DNA from: Verrucomicrobiaceae bacterium UBA1938
GTDB lineage: Bacteria; Verrucomicrobiota; Verrucomicrobiia; Verrucomicrobiales; Verrucomicrobiaceae
NCBI GenBank assembly: GCA_002336895.1
Contig: DDFC01000010.1
Span: 292,242-356,241 of the forward strand
DNA: 64,000 nucleotides
Direction of reading: 5' to 3'
In this document: positions 15,155 through 23,682 of the stretch, piece by piece
How positions within the stretch are numbered: the stretch's first letter is position 1
Layout: the number at the start of each line of letters is the position of its first letter
Program-made: the position numbers and the translations under genes
Notes under the pieces: model-generated
Database searches by the model: none
Told to the model about the DNA's origin: nothing
Seen by the model: the letters and a program-made list of their open reading frames with translations, nothing else

Positions 15155-16101
15155 AAATCCGCCGCTGAATGCATCAGCGGCTCCAGCAGCCGCTCTTCGG
15201 TGATGAGGCCTGCGGGCAGCTGGCGCTCGTCCACCACGATGGCGAGGCGGCGGCCGGATTTACGCAGGCGCTGCAGGGCGTGCAGGGCAGGGAGGCTGGC
15301 AGGCATGCTCTCCAGCGTGCGCATGTGCTGGCGCACGAGGCGGTCAGGCGGGAGCGCGGCTGGGAGGTCGGCGGAGTCCAGCACGCCGATGAAGCTGCCA
15401 TTGTCTCCCAGCACGGGCAGCAGCGTGCAGTTCTGCTCTCGTGCGATGATGAGCGCGGTGCTCAGCGGCATCTCTGCAGAAAGCGCCACGCTGCGTGTGA
15501 GGGGCTGCATCACATCTGCGGTGCGCAGCTTTTTGTAGTCCAGCACGCGTTCGATGAGATGGGTGGCGTTTGGGGAGAGCTGCTGCTTGGAGGCCAGCTC
15601 CTGCGCCAGCGCCTTGAGGTCCTCCCGGCCGCGTGTCTGGCGGGATTCACTGGTGCCTTCGCCGGCTTCGCTGGCGGGTTTGCCTGCCACCGCACGGAAG
15701 AGCGGGCGCGCCAGCCCCACCAGATGCACCAGCGGCGAGACACTGCGCAGGGAGCGGAAAGGATAGCTGCGGAAGAGCTTCTTGGGCATCACCTCCAGCC
15801 CGATGAGAAACACCGGCAGCACAAAGACAAATGCCAGCACATAGCCCCACAGCGTGGCATGATGAATGACAGGCAGCGCGATGAGCAGAAACGCGGCGAG
15901 GTTGGTGAGATGATTCGCCACCGTGATGCAGCCGATGAGTGCATCGCGGTCCTCCAGCAGCGGCAGCAGCCCGCGCGCGCGGCGGTCCCCGGCGCTGGCG
16001 GCATGCCGCACACGCACGCGGCTCACGGCCATGACGGCGCTCTCCAGGCCGGAGAGCGTGAAGGACAGCGCGAGGCAGAGGATGAGAAGAAGAAGCGTCA
16101 T
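15151..16101 (-). CDS. CNNM/DUF21 membrane protein with CBS pair
   Basis: Integral membrane protein of the CNNM/CorC (HlyC) family, associated in other organisms with magnesium or cobalt efflux. The 316-residue product begins with a hydrophobic segment (LLLLILCLALSFTLSGLESAVMA) containing the family's SGLE(S/T)A motif, has two further hydrophobic segments around residues 60-105, and from about residue 190 carries two CBS motifs (DVMQPLTRSVAL; LITEERLLEPL). It lacks the C-terminal CorC_HlyC domain present in its neighbour. It sits 30 bases downstream of a longer paralogue-like gene on the same strand, suggesting they act together. Confidence 0.85.
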   Translation of the reverse strand: MTLLLLILCLALSFTLSGLESAVMAVSRVRVRHAASAGDRRARGLLPLLEDRDALIGCITVANHLTNLAAFLLIALPVIHHATLWGYVLAFVFVLPVFLIGLEVMPKKLFRSYPFRSLRSVSPLVHLVGLARPLFRAVAGKPASEAGEGTSESRQTRGREDLKALAQELASKQQLSPNATHLIERVLDYKKLRTADVMQPLTRSVALSAEMPLSTALIIAREQNCTLLPVLGDNGSFIGVLDSADLPAALPPDRLVRQHMRTLESMPASLPALHALQRLRKSGRRLAIVVDERQLPAGLITEERLLEPLMHSAADL

Positions 16102-16131
16102 GCAGCAGGATGTGGCAGCGAGTGGTATGAT

Positions 16132-17394
16132 TTACACGGCTTCGGTTTCAGCGGCGGGTTTGGGCTTCAGGCGCAGCTCCACCTCCTGGATGCGTGCGCG
16201 CACGATGCGGCGCACCTTGATGTCAGCCTCCTCCATGCTGACACGCTCCCCGGGCTTGGGCACGTGGCCCAGCTGGTTGAAGACCAGCCCGCCGATGGTG
16301 TCTATGCCGTCCTCGTGCAGCTCCACGCCCAGCTCCTCCTGGATGTGATCCAGCCGCGTGCCGCCATCGAGAAGAAAGCGGCCGTGGCCCAGGTCGCGGA
16401 TCTCCGAGGTCTCTCCGTGCCAGGGCGCGGCCTCGTAGAGCAGCCAGTCGGCTATCTCGCGGCGGGTGATCATTCCCTCCAGCCCGCCGTATTCATCTGC
16501 GATGAGCACGGGCTTCTCGTCGCCCTGCAGGTGGTGCTCCAGCGCCTCCAGTACGGGCATGGTCTCTGGCACAAAGGCCGGCGTGCGCATGAGCGTGCGC
16601 CAGTCCGGGCGGCTTGCCAGCTTCCACGCGCTGGTGTCGATCACACCTTCCACGGAGTCGGGCGTCTCGCCATAGACAATGACAAACCGGCTGGCCGCTT
16701 TCTCCAGAGCTGCGGAGATTTTTTCAGCGGAGTCCTCGCTGCTGATGAGCGCCAGATCCACGCGCGGCACCATGCAGTCGCGCACGGTCAGCGCCTCGAT
16801 GTCCAGCGCCTCGTGTATCATGGAGCTCTCGTCGCTGTCCAGCAGACCCTGCTCCTGGCGCATTTCCACCAGGGTCTCAAATTCATCCCGAGTCACAGGC
16901 ATGCGCACCTGCACATGGCGGGTCACAAATCTCTGCAGCAGCGCATCAGTGGTGCGGTCCACGAGTGCGGCCAGGGGATCCAGCACATTGCGCAGCGGGT
17001 GCAGCAGACGCAGGCTTCCGAGCAGAACCACCGAGGGGTTGCGGGCGGCAAAAAATTTAGGAGCCATGTCTCCTAGCAGGACCGTTGCCAAAAATAGCAC
17101 GGATGAAGTGAGCCACGCATTCCATCCCAGAGCACGCAGCGGACCCGTCACGATCCACAGGCCCAGCGCCGCCAGCGCGAGGTTCAGCCCTGCAGAAAGC
17201 AGCAGCGTGCGGTGCAGCTGCGCAAAGGGATTGGCCGTGATGGCGCGCAGCTTTTGCGCCACCGCTCCTTCACCGGCGGCGAGCAGCTGCGCCTCGATGT
17301 TCCGCGCACTGTGGATGGCTGTCTCCGTGGCGGAGATGGTGGCAAGCAGCAGCAGCAGTGCGAGGTAGAGGGTGAAAGCGACCAGCAGGGACAT
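16132..17394 (-). CDS. CNNM/CorC family transporter-like protein with CBS and CorC_HlyC domains
   Basis: A 420-residue member of the hemolysin-like CNNM/CorC family. The N-terminal DUF21 region (about residues 1-165) has an ATISATETAIHSARN motif and several membrane segments. A CBS pair follows at about 190-310 (VRDCMVPRVDLALI; IADEYGGLEGMITRREI). The C-terminal CorC_HlyC domain occupies about 325-405 (LLDGGTRLDHIQEELG; DTIGGLVFNQLGHVP). The start at 17394 gives MSLLVAFTLYLALLLLLA, a normal membrane N-terminus; an upstream in-frame extension is rich in Pro and Cys and is not family-like. Ion specificity cannot be read from the sequence. Confidence 0.9.
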   Translation of the reverse strand: MSLLVAFTLYLALLLLLATISATETAIHSARNIEAQLLAAGEGAVAQKLRAITANPFAQLHRTLLLSAGLNLALAALGLWIVTGPLRALGWNAWLTSSVLFLATVLLGDMAPKFFAARNPSVVLLGSLRLLHPLRNVLDPLAALVDRTTDALLQRFVTRHVQVRMPVTRDEFETLVEMRQEQGLLDSDESSMIHEALDIEALTVRDCMVPRVDLALISSEDSAEKISAALEKAASRFVIVYGETPDSVEGVIDTSAWKLASRPDWRTLMRTPAFVPETMPVLEALEHHLQGDEKPVLIADEYGGLEGMITRREIADWLLYEAAPWHGETSEIRDLGHGRFLLDGGTRLDHIQEELGVELHEDGIDTIGGLVFNQLGHVPKPGERVSMEEADIKVRRIVRARIQEVELRLKPKPAAETEAV

Positions 17395-17516
17395 CGAGAA
17401 GCGGGGGGAACAACAGTGTGCGCGGGGAGGTGGCGGAGGGTCAAGGGTAATAACGAAACAGCAGGATGTCTTCGTTCTTGCCAAGACTTAAGCATCCTGA
17501 TAGCACGGAGGAAATC

Positions 17517-18425
17517 ATGCGCACATTCCTTGCCACCCTGCTCTGCATCTCCGCCCTCAGCCTGCATGCTGCGGACAAACTGAAGATCCTCATCATTGAC
17601 GGTCAGAACAACCACAAATGGGAGATCACCACGCCCGTGCTGCGGAATGCGCTGGAGAGCAGCGGCGCTTTTGCCGTGGAGGTCAGCACCACACCGCCCA
17701 AAGGCTCGCCGCCTGAGGCCTGGCATGCGTGGAAGCCGGTCTTCAGCGACTACCAGGCCGTGGTAAGCAACTACAACGGCGAGCCCTGGCCGCAGAATGT
17801 GCGAGATGCCTTCACCAAATACGTGGCCGATGGCGGCGGCTTTGTCTCCATCCATGCGGCGAACAATTCCTTTCCCGAGTGGAAGGAGTACAATGACATG
17901 ATCGGCGTGGGCGGCTGGGGCGGGCGCAATGAGAAGTCCGGCCCCTGGCTCTATGTCAAAGACGGCAGGCTTTTCCGTGACACCTCCGCAGGCAATGGCG
18001 GCGCGCACGGCCCGCAGCATGAGTTCATCGTGGAGGTGCAGAATGCGGAGCACCCCATCATGCGTGGTCTGCCCAAACGCTGGCTGCACGCCAAGGACGA
18101 GCTCTACAGCAAGCTGCGCGGTCCTGCTGAAAATGTGGATGTGCTGAGCACCGCTGTCTCAGATCTCACTTCCGTGAGCGAACCCAACAACATGGTGCTG
18201 GCCTATCACAAAGGCCGTGTCTTCCACACCACGCTGGGTCATGCAGACTACTCCATGCTGGATCGCGGTTTTTACACCATCGTGCAGCGCGGTACTGAAT
18301 GGGTGGCCACCGGCAAGGTGGAACGTACCGCCGGCGTCCCTGCAGATTTCCCCACAGAAACAGCCGTCAGCACGGTGAAGCTGGAAGGTCATCCCAAGCA
18401 GGAGCCCCCGAAGCCGAAGAAGTAG
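17517..18425 (+). CDS. Secreted ThuA-like domain protein
   Basis: A 302-residue exported protein with signal peptide MRTFLATLLCISALSLHA. The body is a ThuA-like (glutamine-amidotransferase-like) domain: KILIIDGQNNHKW at the start, YQAVVSNYNGEPWP, GGGFVSIHAANNSFPEW in the nucleophile-elbow region without the amidotransferase Cys, and HEFIVEVQNAEHPIMRGLP near the middle. Such proteins are abundant in Verrucomicrobiota and Planctomycetes, near sugar-related genes, and are suspected to act on carbohydrates. The start is fixed by a strong ribosome-binding site (CGGAGGAAATC) right before the ATG. It converges with ribF, the two stops being only 12 bases apart. Confidence 0.88.
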   Translation: MRTFLATLLCISALSLHAADKLKILIIDGQNNHKWEITTPVLRNALESSGAFAVEVSTTPPKGSPPEAWHAWKPVFSDYQAVVSNYNGEPWPQNVRDAFTKYVADGGGFVSIHAANNSFPEWKEYNDMIGVGGWGGRNEKSGPWLYVKDGRLFRDTSAGNGGAHGPQHEFIVEVQNAEHPIMRGLPKRWLHAKDELYSKLRGPAENVDVLSTAVSDLTSVSEPNNMVLAYHKGRVFHTTLGHADYSMLDRGFYTIVQRGTEWVATGKVERTAGVPADFPTETAVSTVKLEGHPKQEPPKPKK

Positions 18426-18443
18426 CCTCAGCAGGCACTACTT
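18420..18443. terminator. Small bidirectional hairpin over convergent stops
   Basis: AAGTAG (18420-18425) and CTACTT (18438-18443) form a 6-bp stem that contains the stop codons of both the ThuA-like gene and ribF. It is short for a terminator and has no T-run, so the call is tentative. Confidence 0.3.
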
Positions 18444-19367
18444 GGCTGCAGCGATTTCGCGTGCCGCCGCAATGTCCCGTGCGATCTGCGCCTTGAGCTC
18501 ATCCAGGCTTGCAAATTTCATCTCGCTGCGCAGGTGCCGGGTGAAGCGGACTTCCATGTCTTTCCCGTAGATGTCGCCGCTCCAGTTCAGCAGGTGCACT
18601 TCCAGCGAGGGATCTGCATCCGCGGCCACGGTGGGGCGGCGGCCCAGATTGGCCACGCCGGGCAGCCATTGGGAATCGATGCGCGCCTCCACAGCGTACA
18701 CGCCCAGGGGTGGCAGCTGTTCGTTTTCCACGGCCACATTGGCGGTGGGAAAGCCGAGCTGGCGGCCGAGTTTCTGCCCCTCGACCACCGGGCCAAAGAC
18801 GGAGTAGCCCCGGCCCAGCAGCGTGGCGGCGCGGGAAAAGTCGCCGTTTGAGACCGCCTCGCGGATCAGGGTGCTGCTCACCACCTGGGAGTCGATCTTC
18901 AGCGGCGGCACGCCATACACGGCAAAGTCGTGCTCCTGTCCCAGCTCCATGAGCAGGTGGATGTTTCCCTCCCTCCCACGGCCAAAGCTCCAGGTGTAGC
19001 CCACGGAGATGCAGCCCAGCGGGCGGGCGGCGCGCACCAGTTGCAGGATGAAATCGCGCGCCGGGGTCTTGGCGGTTTCGGCGGTGAAGGGGCAGGCCAG
19101 CAGGCAGGAGATGCCGTTTTGCTTCAAAATGAGCTGCTGGTGGCGCGGGCCGCAGAGCAGGCGTGGGGCGGCGCCGGGGCGCAGCACCTGCGCGGGGTGG
19201 GGATCAAAGGTGACCACGACGGCGGTGCCGTGGTGCTGCGTGGCGTGCTCCTGTGCCGCGCGGATGACTTCCTGATGCCCGAGATGGATGCCGTCAAAAA
19301 CCCCTACGGCGAGGGCGAGCGGGCCCGGAAGTGAAGAAAGAGAATCGATGGAGCGGAGGACCTGCAT
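18438..19367 (-). CDS. ribF: Bifunctional riboflavin kinase/FAD synthetase
   Basis: Converts riboflavin to FMN and then FAD in the cytoplasm. The 309-residue product has the N-terminal adenylyltransferase domain (GVFDGIHLGHQEVI near residues 22-35, the (H/G)xGH nucleotide-binding motif; VVVTFDPHPAQVL) and the C-terminal flavokinase domain (GRQLGFPTANVAVE at about 201-214; PPLGVYAV; ANLGRRPTV). The usual length is about 305-315. No FMN riboswitch is visible. It is convergent with the ThuA-like gene and not in an obvious operon. Confidence 0.95.
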   Translation of the reverse strand: MQVLRSIDSLSSLPGPLALAVGVFDGIHLGHQEVIRAAQEHATQHHGTAVVVTFDPHPAQVLRPGAAPRLLCGPRHQQLILKQNGISCLLACPFTAETAKTPARDFILQLVRAARPLGCISVGYTWSFGRGREGNIHLLMELGQEHDFAVYGVPPLKIDSQVVSSTLIREAVSNGDFSRAATLLGRGYSVFGPVVEGQKLGRQLGFPTANVAVENEQLPPLGVYAVEARIDSQWLPGVANLGRRPTVAADADPSLEVHLLNWSGDIYGKDMEVRFTRHLRSEMKFASLDELKAQIARDIAAAREIAAAK

Positions 19368-19465
19368 GCGTGGTTGGGGGAGGGATCAGCCATACCAGCG
19401 GCCATGCAGAGCGCAAGGCGAAGGGCGTGTGCGCACCGTGTGCGGCCGCCCTGCGGAGAGGCGGA

Positions 19466-19660
19466 TTACTTCAGGTTGCTCAGGGTGCTCCAGAAGCTCT
19501 GCAGCACGCTCTTGGTGCCGAGGGTCACGCTGCTCTTCACGTCGGTGTGGGCGGTGCCGATCATCTTGGGCATCACTTCGCCGTAGGTGGGCATTGAGGT
19601 CCAGCCGAGGGTGATTTCCTTGTTGGCGGCGGCGGTGGCGGAGGTGGTGTTGGTATTCAT
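19466..19660 (-). CDS. Small orphan protein, 64 residues
   Basis: Predicted 64-residue protein from the ATG at 19658-19660: MNTNTTSATAAANKEITLG at the start and LGTKSVLQSFWSTLSNLK at the end. I do not recognise a family. It has no signal peptide or membrane segment; the N-terminus is Thr/Asn/Ala-rich and the rest could form short helices. It lies 103 bases downstream of an NlpC/P60-like gene on the same strand and could share its transcript. A longer in-frame reading back to 19801 would overlap the NlpC gene and looks non-coding. Codon use fits the genome, but existence rests on the open frame and position only. Confidence 0.5.
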   Translation of the reverse strand: MNTNTTSATAAANKEITLGWTSMPTYGEVMPKMIGTAHTDVKSSVTLGTKSVLQSFWSTLSNLK

Positions 19661-19763
19661 ATGATTCGTAAGTTTGAGAATTTCGGGGTTATTTAGGCGG
19701 TGAGATTCAGTTTTGAATGAAGCTTTGTTTATGGGTGTGAGAATCGAGTCACAAAAATGAGAA

Positions 19764-20459
19764 TTACATGCCAAAAGGATGGCGGGGGGAGAAGCCAGCA
19801 TAGTTGCGGCCCTTGGTGCGCCAGCGGGGACCTTCGCCGGTATACTGGCCGGAGGTGTCCATGCGAAGACCGCAGATGGTCATGAAAACGTGCTCGCCAG
19901 GCTTCACCCAGATGGTGATGAAGCGGCCTTCGCCGGGCTGGCCATAGCTGGCGAACTCCTTGCTGGACAGGCAGCGGTTCAGCAATCCTGCCTTGATCAG
20001 CACATAAGAAGTGCTGCTGCTGCAGTCATAAGCACTGTCCTCAATGTTGCGATGGCCGGCGCCCAGCACGTAGGGCTTGTTCTGGAGGGTGTTGGCAGCA
20101 TAAACGGCATACTGAAGGGCCTGGGGGGCGGTCTGGCCCACGGTGGCAAAGCGGCCGTCAAAGCGGATCTGAGAATTGCCAACGGCGGGGGCAGCCTGCT
20201 GAGCTGCAGCAGCGGCGCGCTGGGCGTTTGCCTGGGCTGCGGCCTGGTCGGCATAGTAGCGGGCCCAGCCTGCTGCATAAGCCTGCTGCTGAGCGTTGTA
20301 AGCAGCCCAAGCCTGCGCATTGGCGACCTGCTGTTCATAAGCAGCCTGAGCCTGGGGGGCGGCATAGTAGCCGGCGGCATAATAACCATTCTGGGCGTTC
20401 GCGACGGTGGCAACAGCGAGGAGGCTGAGGGCGAGAGCGAGGCGGATGATCGTTTTCAT
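19764..20459 (-). CDS. Secreted NlpC/P60-like protein with Ala/Gln/Tyr-rich region
   Basis: A 231-residue exported protein: signal peptide MKTIIRLALALSLLAVATVANA, then a low-complexity stretch rich in Ala, Gln, Tyr and Asn to about residue 92, then a C-terminal domain resembling NlpC/P60 cysteine peptidases that cut peptidoglycan peptides. Evidence for the fold is YDCSSSTSYVL with Cys146 in the place of the usual DCSG motif, and GEHVFMTICG with His190 where the catalytic histidine is expected. The DCSS rather than DCSG form and the short domain make activity uncertain. A near-consensus promoter lies just upstream. It may act in cell-wall remodelling. Confidence 0.7.
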   Translation of the reverse strand: MKTIIRLALALSLLAVATVANAQNGYYAAGYYAAPQAQAAYEQQVANAQAWAAYNAQQQAYAAGWARYYADQAAAQANAQRAAAAAQQAAPAVGNSQIRFDGRFATVGQTAPQALQYAVYAANTLQNKPYVLGAGHRNIEDSAYDCSSSTSYVLIKAGLLNRCLSSKEFASYGQPGEGRFITIWVKPGEHVFMTICGLRMDTSGQYTGEGPRWRTKGRNYAGFSPRHPFGM

Positions 20460-20795
20460 GGCTGTGCGAGTGTTTCTCGTAACTTCTGAAAATTATAGTC
20501 AGAAATTAGAGCCAATGCAACAACCATATCAAATTATCATCATAAAATTGTAAATTTGATAACTGCCATGGGTAGATTTAGATATAAATCATTGAAATAC
20601 AACGGTTATCAATTGTGATAATTCGAGGGTTTTCGCTGATATTTCAGCGTTCCAAATCATAAAAAACGCGAAAAACAGCCTAGAATAGGGTTTCTAGCCG
20701 CTATTTTGCGAAAAATTCAATCATTATAGAGAAGGTGAAAAATGACCCTTTTCTAATTCTTGCGCAGGGAGCTTCTTCTTTGAGAGTGCGCACCC
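20460..20795. other. AT-rich divergent intergenic region
   Basis: This 336-base stretch between divergent genes is strongly AT-rich compared with everything around it and contains no plausible gene. It holds the promoter of the NlpC-like gene near its left end. It also carries several runs such as ATCATCATAAAATTGTAAATTTGAT that may bind a nucleoid protein or regulator; that is only an inference from composition. Confidence 0.5.
20492..20520 (-). promoter_or_regulatory. Sigma70-type promoter of NlpC/P60-like gene
   Basis: On the minus strand TTGCAT (20515-20520) and a perfect TATAAT (20492-20497) are spaced 17 bases apart. The expected start of transcription is near 20485, about 25 bases before the ATG at 20457-20459. 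Confidence 0.7.
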
Positions 20796-21869
20796 ATGCA
20801 TATGCGTCATCACGCTCTCTCGTTCCTGGCATTGGGGCTGGCTGCGGCCACTCTCAGCCCTTCTGAATGCCTGCATGCAGCGGAGGTGCCGCAGGTGGCG
20901 CGCTTTTATGATGAGGAGGGCATGCGCTACCTGACGCTGAGAAACAACTCGGCCACCGGTGTGGAGGTGCAGGTGCGCTGGGCCTCGGAGCCAGGCAGCA
21001 CGGGCACCTGGCTGGGGCAGGGGACCCGGAAAGATAATGTGGTGACTTTTGCCGCGTCCGTGGATGAGGGGCAGGACCGGGGCACCTACTTCATCGCCAA
21101 GGGCGGTGAGTCGAAGATGGAGATTCTTTACCGGCCGGGGCAGAAGATGCCGCAGGATGCCGGGCTGCTGGGCATCTACCGCCGCATCAGCGATGAGAAG
21201 CGCCTGCAACTGTCGCGCAAGGAGGCCCAGGCTGCCGAGGTGCGCCTGACTGAAACACTCAAGGAGGCTGCGCACACCTGGCCTGCCGCAGACAAGGCGG
21301 TGCCTGCCGACTGGAAGGCGCGCTGGCCCGGACTGCTGGGCCGGTGGATGAAGATCGCCTACCAGCCGCCGGAAGCTCCAAAGCCCAAGGCTGGGCAGCC
21401 GCCTGCGGCAGCCAAGGAGGCGGCCTCTCCGGAGAAGGATGCGGAGTACTGGCTCAGGCTGGCCCAGGCCACGGCGCTGGGCTTTGGCTTCCTGCAGCAG
21501 TTGCCGCCGCTCAAGAGCACCTCCTGGGATGGCGAGTATGACGACGGCTTCGGCGGCCATGTGAGCATCCGCTCCACCAAGGATGGCAAACTGCGCGTGA
21601 ACCTGAACTGCACCCGTGTGAATGAAAACCAGGGTGGCGACCTCCAAGGACAGATCCTGCCCGAGGCGGTGAAGAAGAGCGGAGAAGAAAGCACGGCCCA
21701 GGCCGTCTTCATCGAGCCCGATGTGCCTGAAAATGCCAAGGAGGTGAATGTGACCCTGAAGCGCAAAGGCGGCTTCCTCTGGGTGGAGATCCGCCGCAAG
21801 GCCACTCCGCCCGGTGCCCTCTCCTGGCACGACGGCATCTACCGCTGGGGCCCGCTGCCGGTGGAGTGA
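20796..21869 (+). CDS. Secreted protein of unknown function, 357 residues
   Basis: I do not recognise the family. The N-terminus (MHMRHHALSFLALGLAAATLSP) is a likely signal peptide, with cleavage around residue 28. A beta-rich segment follows at 30-115 (YDEEGMRYLTLRNNSATGVEVQVRW). A charged helical middle lies at about 125-200, then a Pro/Ala/Lys linker at about 190-215, and a C-terminal part at about 245-357 (WDGEYDDGFGGHVSIRS) that reads like a small beta-barrel binding domain. It is expressed divergently from the NlpC-like gene. An internal ATG two codons later is an equally good start. Confidence 0.65.
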   Translation: MHMRHHALSFLALGLAAATLSPSECLHAAEVPQVARFYDEEGMRYLTLRNNSATGVEVQVRWASEPGSTGTWLGQGTRKDNVVTFAASVDEGQDRGTYFIAKGGESKMEILYRPGQKMPQDAGLLGIYRRISDEKRLQLSRKEAQAAEVRLTETLKEAAHTWPAADKAVPADWKARWPGLLGRWMKIAYQPPEAPKPKAGQPPAAAKEAASPEKDAEYWLRLAQATALGFGFLQQLPPLKSTSWDGEYDDGFGGHVSIRSTKDGKLRVNLNCTRVNENQGGDLQGQILPEAVKKSGEESTAQAVFIEPDVPENAKEVNVTLKRKGGFLWVEIRRKATPPGALSWHDGIYRWGPLPVE

Positions 21870-21890
21870 GCGGGGGGATGTATTGAACGA

Positions 21891-21988
21891 TAGGGATCGT
21901 CCTGGCCCCTCACTCTTTCGTGCGCAATGACTGCTCCATCACTTTCTGCGAGTGCGCTCGCTATGAGAGAATCAGGATGATCCCCCTA
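21891..21988. repeat. Inverted-repeat element between convergent genes
   Basis: TAGGGATCGTCCTG (21891-21904) and CAGGATGATCCCCCTA (21973-21988) are imperfect complements (a two-base bulge and one wobble). The interior contains a perfect hairpin GCGAG-TGCG-CTCGC at 21948-21961. It may be a bidirectional terminator for the two convergent genes or a small non-autonomous repeat. Confidence 0.5.
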
Positions 21989-22002
21989 CTCATGAGGCTG
22001 CG

Positions 22003-22776
22003 CTAGGCGCTGCGTGTGCGGCGCCGTGGGCTTAGCAGTGTCAGACCGAGGAACAGCAGCAGCGCGCCGGAGGGCTCGGGCACGGGGATGAATTTCAGGC
22101 TGCCTGCGGCCAGGATCGTGCCATTGTTCGAGGTGGAGTCGAGGCTGAGCACATACTCACTGCCAGGGTGCAGCATGGCGAAGTAAAACACGCCGTCGTT
22201 GATGCCGTCTCTGGTGTCCACCGTCAGCCCGCCGAAGTCTGGGTTGTGGGTGTAGAGAGTGGTTTCATCTACGCCCGCCACTTGCAGCAGGCTGATGTTG
22301 TTGTAGCTGCTGGTGTCACCAGACACCTGCGCATAATAGACGGTATGCTGCGCACCGTAAGGGTCCAGGGTGAGCTGCATTAGGAGGTCATCATTGACGG
22401 TGAAATGGACGGTCAATTCGTAGTGGGAGGTGACCTCCACCCGCCCTCCGGGGCCAGACGAGCCGTTTGCGGTGGACACAGCGTTAAAGCCAATGGCCGT
22501 GTCGCTGAGTACGGCTCTCAGGCTGCCGTAGGCATTGCTATAGATGGGGCTGTACGCCGACACGTTGTAATTGTTGGCGGGGGCGAGCGCCTGTGAATAA
22601 CCCGAATCTGAGTACCCCGCGTCCTGGCCGTTGGAATCGTATTGGATGTTACGGACCAGAGCATCGATGCCGCCACTGAGGCTGGTGATCTGATACACCT
22701 GCGCGCCACCTGCGGCAGCTGGCAGGAGGCACCATGCAGCGGTGAAGATGAGTGCTGGCAGCAGTGAAATGCGCAT
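22003..22776 (-). CDS. PEP-CTERM sorting domain protein
   Basis: A 257-residue exported protein with signal peptide MRISLLPALIFTAAWCLLPAAAG and, at the C-terminus, a PEP-CTERM anchor: the motif VPEPSG, a hydrophobic helix ALLLFLGLTLL and a basic tail RRRTRSA. Such proteins are recognised by an exosortase, processed and sent to the cell surface or matrix. The middle is Ser/Tyr/Asn-rich and beta-prone, with no known catalytic domain. The start at 22776 is chosen because it begins the signal peptide; an upstream extension is not signal-like. No exosortase gene lies in this window. Confidence 0.85.
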   Translation of the reverse strand: MRISLLPALIFTAAWCLLPAAAGGAQVYQITSLSGGIDALVRNIQYDSNGQDAGYSDSGYSQALAPANNYNVSAYSPIYSNAYGSLRAVLSDTAIGFNAVSTANGSSGPGGRVEVTSHYELTVHFTVNDDLLMQLTLDPYGAQHTVYYAQVSGDTSSYNNISLLQVAGVDETTLYTHNPDFGGLTVDTRDGINDGVFYFAMLHPGSEYVLSLDSTSNNGTILAAGSLKFIPVPEPSGALLLFLGLTLLSPRRRTRSA

Positions 22777-23129
22777 CTCTAATCCTAAGATATAAGCTCG
22801 GCATGTCGAGAGTTTAGTGTTTAGCATTACACGGCATCTAACATTGGTTAGTTAAGTTTTTTTCCCAGCCATTTCTTTAGCCGGGCTGTGGCGGATCGGG
22901 GCGAGGGGATGCGCGGCGAACGCTGGGACGAAAACGAGGGCAGGGTTTCCGGACCGGCTATTGCGAAAGCCGTGAAACGAACCCAGAACTGCAGTACGGT
23001 GCCGGGTGGTGCGACCATGGTATCGTGTTCGCGTCTATGGGTGGCGAGGCCACATGGGAGAGGGATCGTCCCGAGCCCTCAACACTCCGAGTTCACTCAC
23101 CGCCCCGTGCGCAGGAGGTCCGCTCGGCC
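22777..23129. other. Intergenic region upstream of PEP-CTERM gene
   Basis: This 353-base region shows no convincing gene. Its left part is AT-rich and includes the small palindrome CTAAC-ATT-GGTTAG near 22839-22852, a possible operator or hairpin in the leader of the PEP-CTERM gene. The right part is GC-rich without recognisable signals apart from ACCATGGT near 23015. Confidence 0.35.
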
Positions 23130-23666
23130 TCAGGCCTTCTTCACCGCCGTCGGTGGTGTCTCCACAAACGAGGCCAATGCCAGCAGGATGGCGGCACTGA
23201 CGACGCAGGAGTCGGCGACGTTAAACGAAGGCCAGGGGTGGAAAGGCGGGAAGCCGAAATCGAATTTCAGGAAGTCCACCACGTAGCCATCAAAGAACTT
23301 TTCGCCCAGCAGATGGCCGCCGTCGTGGCTGCGGAAGAGGCGGTCGGTCAGGTTTCCAAAGACGCCGGAGACCAGCAGCGCCACAGCGGTGCGGCTGAGT
23401 GCGCCGGGAAAGTAGCCCTTCACATGCATGTAGCGGATGAAGGCCAGCGCACCGAGAGACACGGCGGTGAAGACGTAGTTGGCATACTGCGTGCCGTTAA
23501 ACATGCCAAAGGCCACGCCGGTATTGGCCGCATGGTGCAGCCAGAAGATGCCGGGGATGACCTCCTGCTCCGTTTCATAAAGCCTGAAGTGCTGCACGAT
23601 CCAGCTCTTGCTGAGCTGGTCGAGGATGTACAAAGGCAGGGAAAGGAGCAGGAAGAGGCGGATCAT
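23130..23666 (-). CDS. lspA: Lipoprotein signal peptidase (signal peptidase II)
   Basis: Inner-membrane aspartyl peptidase that cleaves prolipoprotein signal peptides after lipidation. The 178-residue product from ATG 23664-23666 has four hydrophobic segments and the family motifs: LDQLSKSWI (first conserved Asp), AANTGVAFGMF (NxGxAF), VSGVFGNLTDRLF (GNxxDR, catalytic Asp) and FNVADSCV (second catalytic Asp). The C-terminal tail is slightly long. A longer in-frame extension upstream overlaps the dehydrogenase gene in another frame and is not real. The gene lies 16 bases downstream of the dehydrogenase gene, same strand. Confidence 0.95.
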   Translation of the reverse strand: MIRLFLLLSLPLYILDQLSKSWIVQHFRLYETEQEVIPGIFWLHHAANTGVAFGMFNGTQYANYVFTAVSLGALAFIRYMHVKGYFPGALSRTAVALLVSGVFGNLTDRLFRSHDGGHLLGEKFFDGYVVDFLKFDFGFPPFHPWPSFNVADSCVVSAAILLALASFVETPPTAVKKA

Positions 23667-23682
23667 GGCACGAGGTGGAAAA

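Noticed and set aside
18438..19465. FMN riboswitch upstream of ribF
   Set aside because: The 98-base region upstream of the ribF start lacks the conserved RFN-element blocks.
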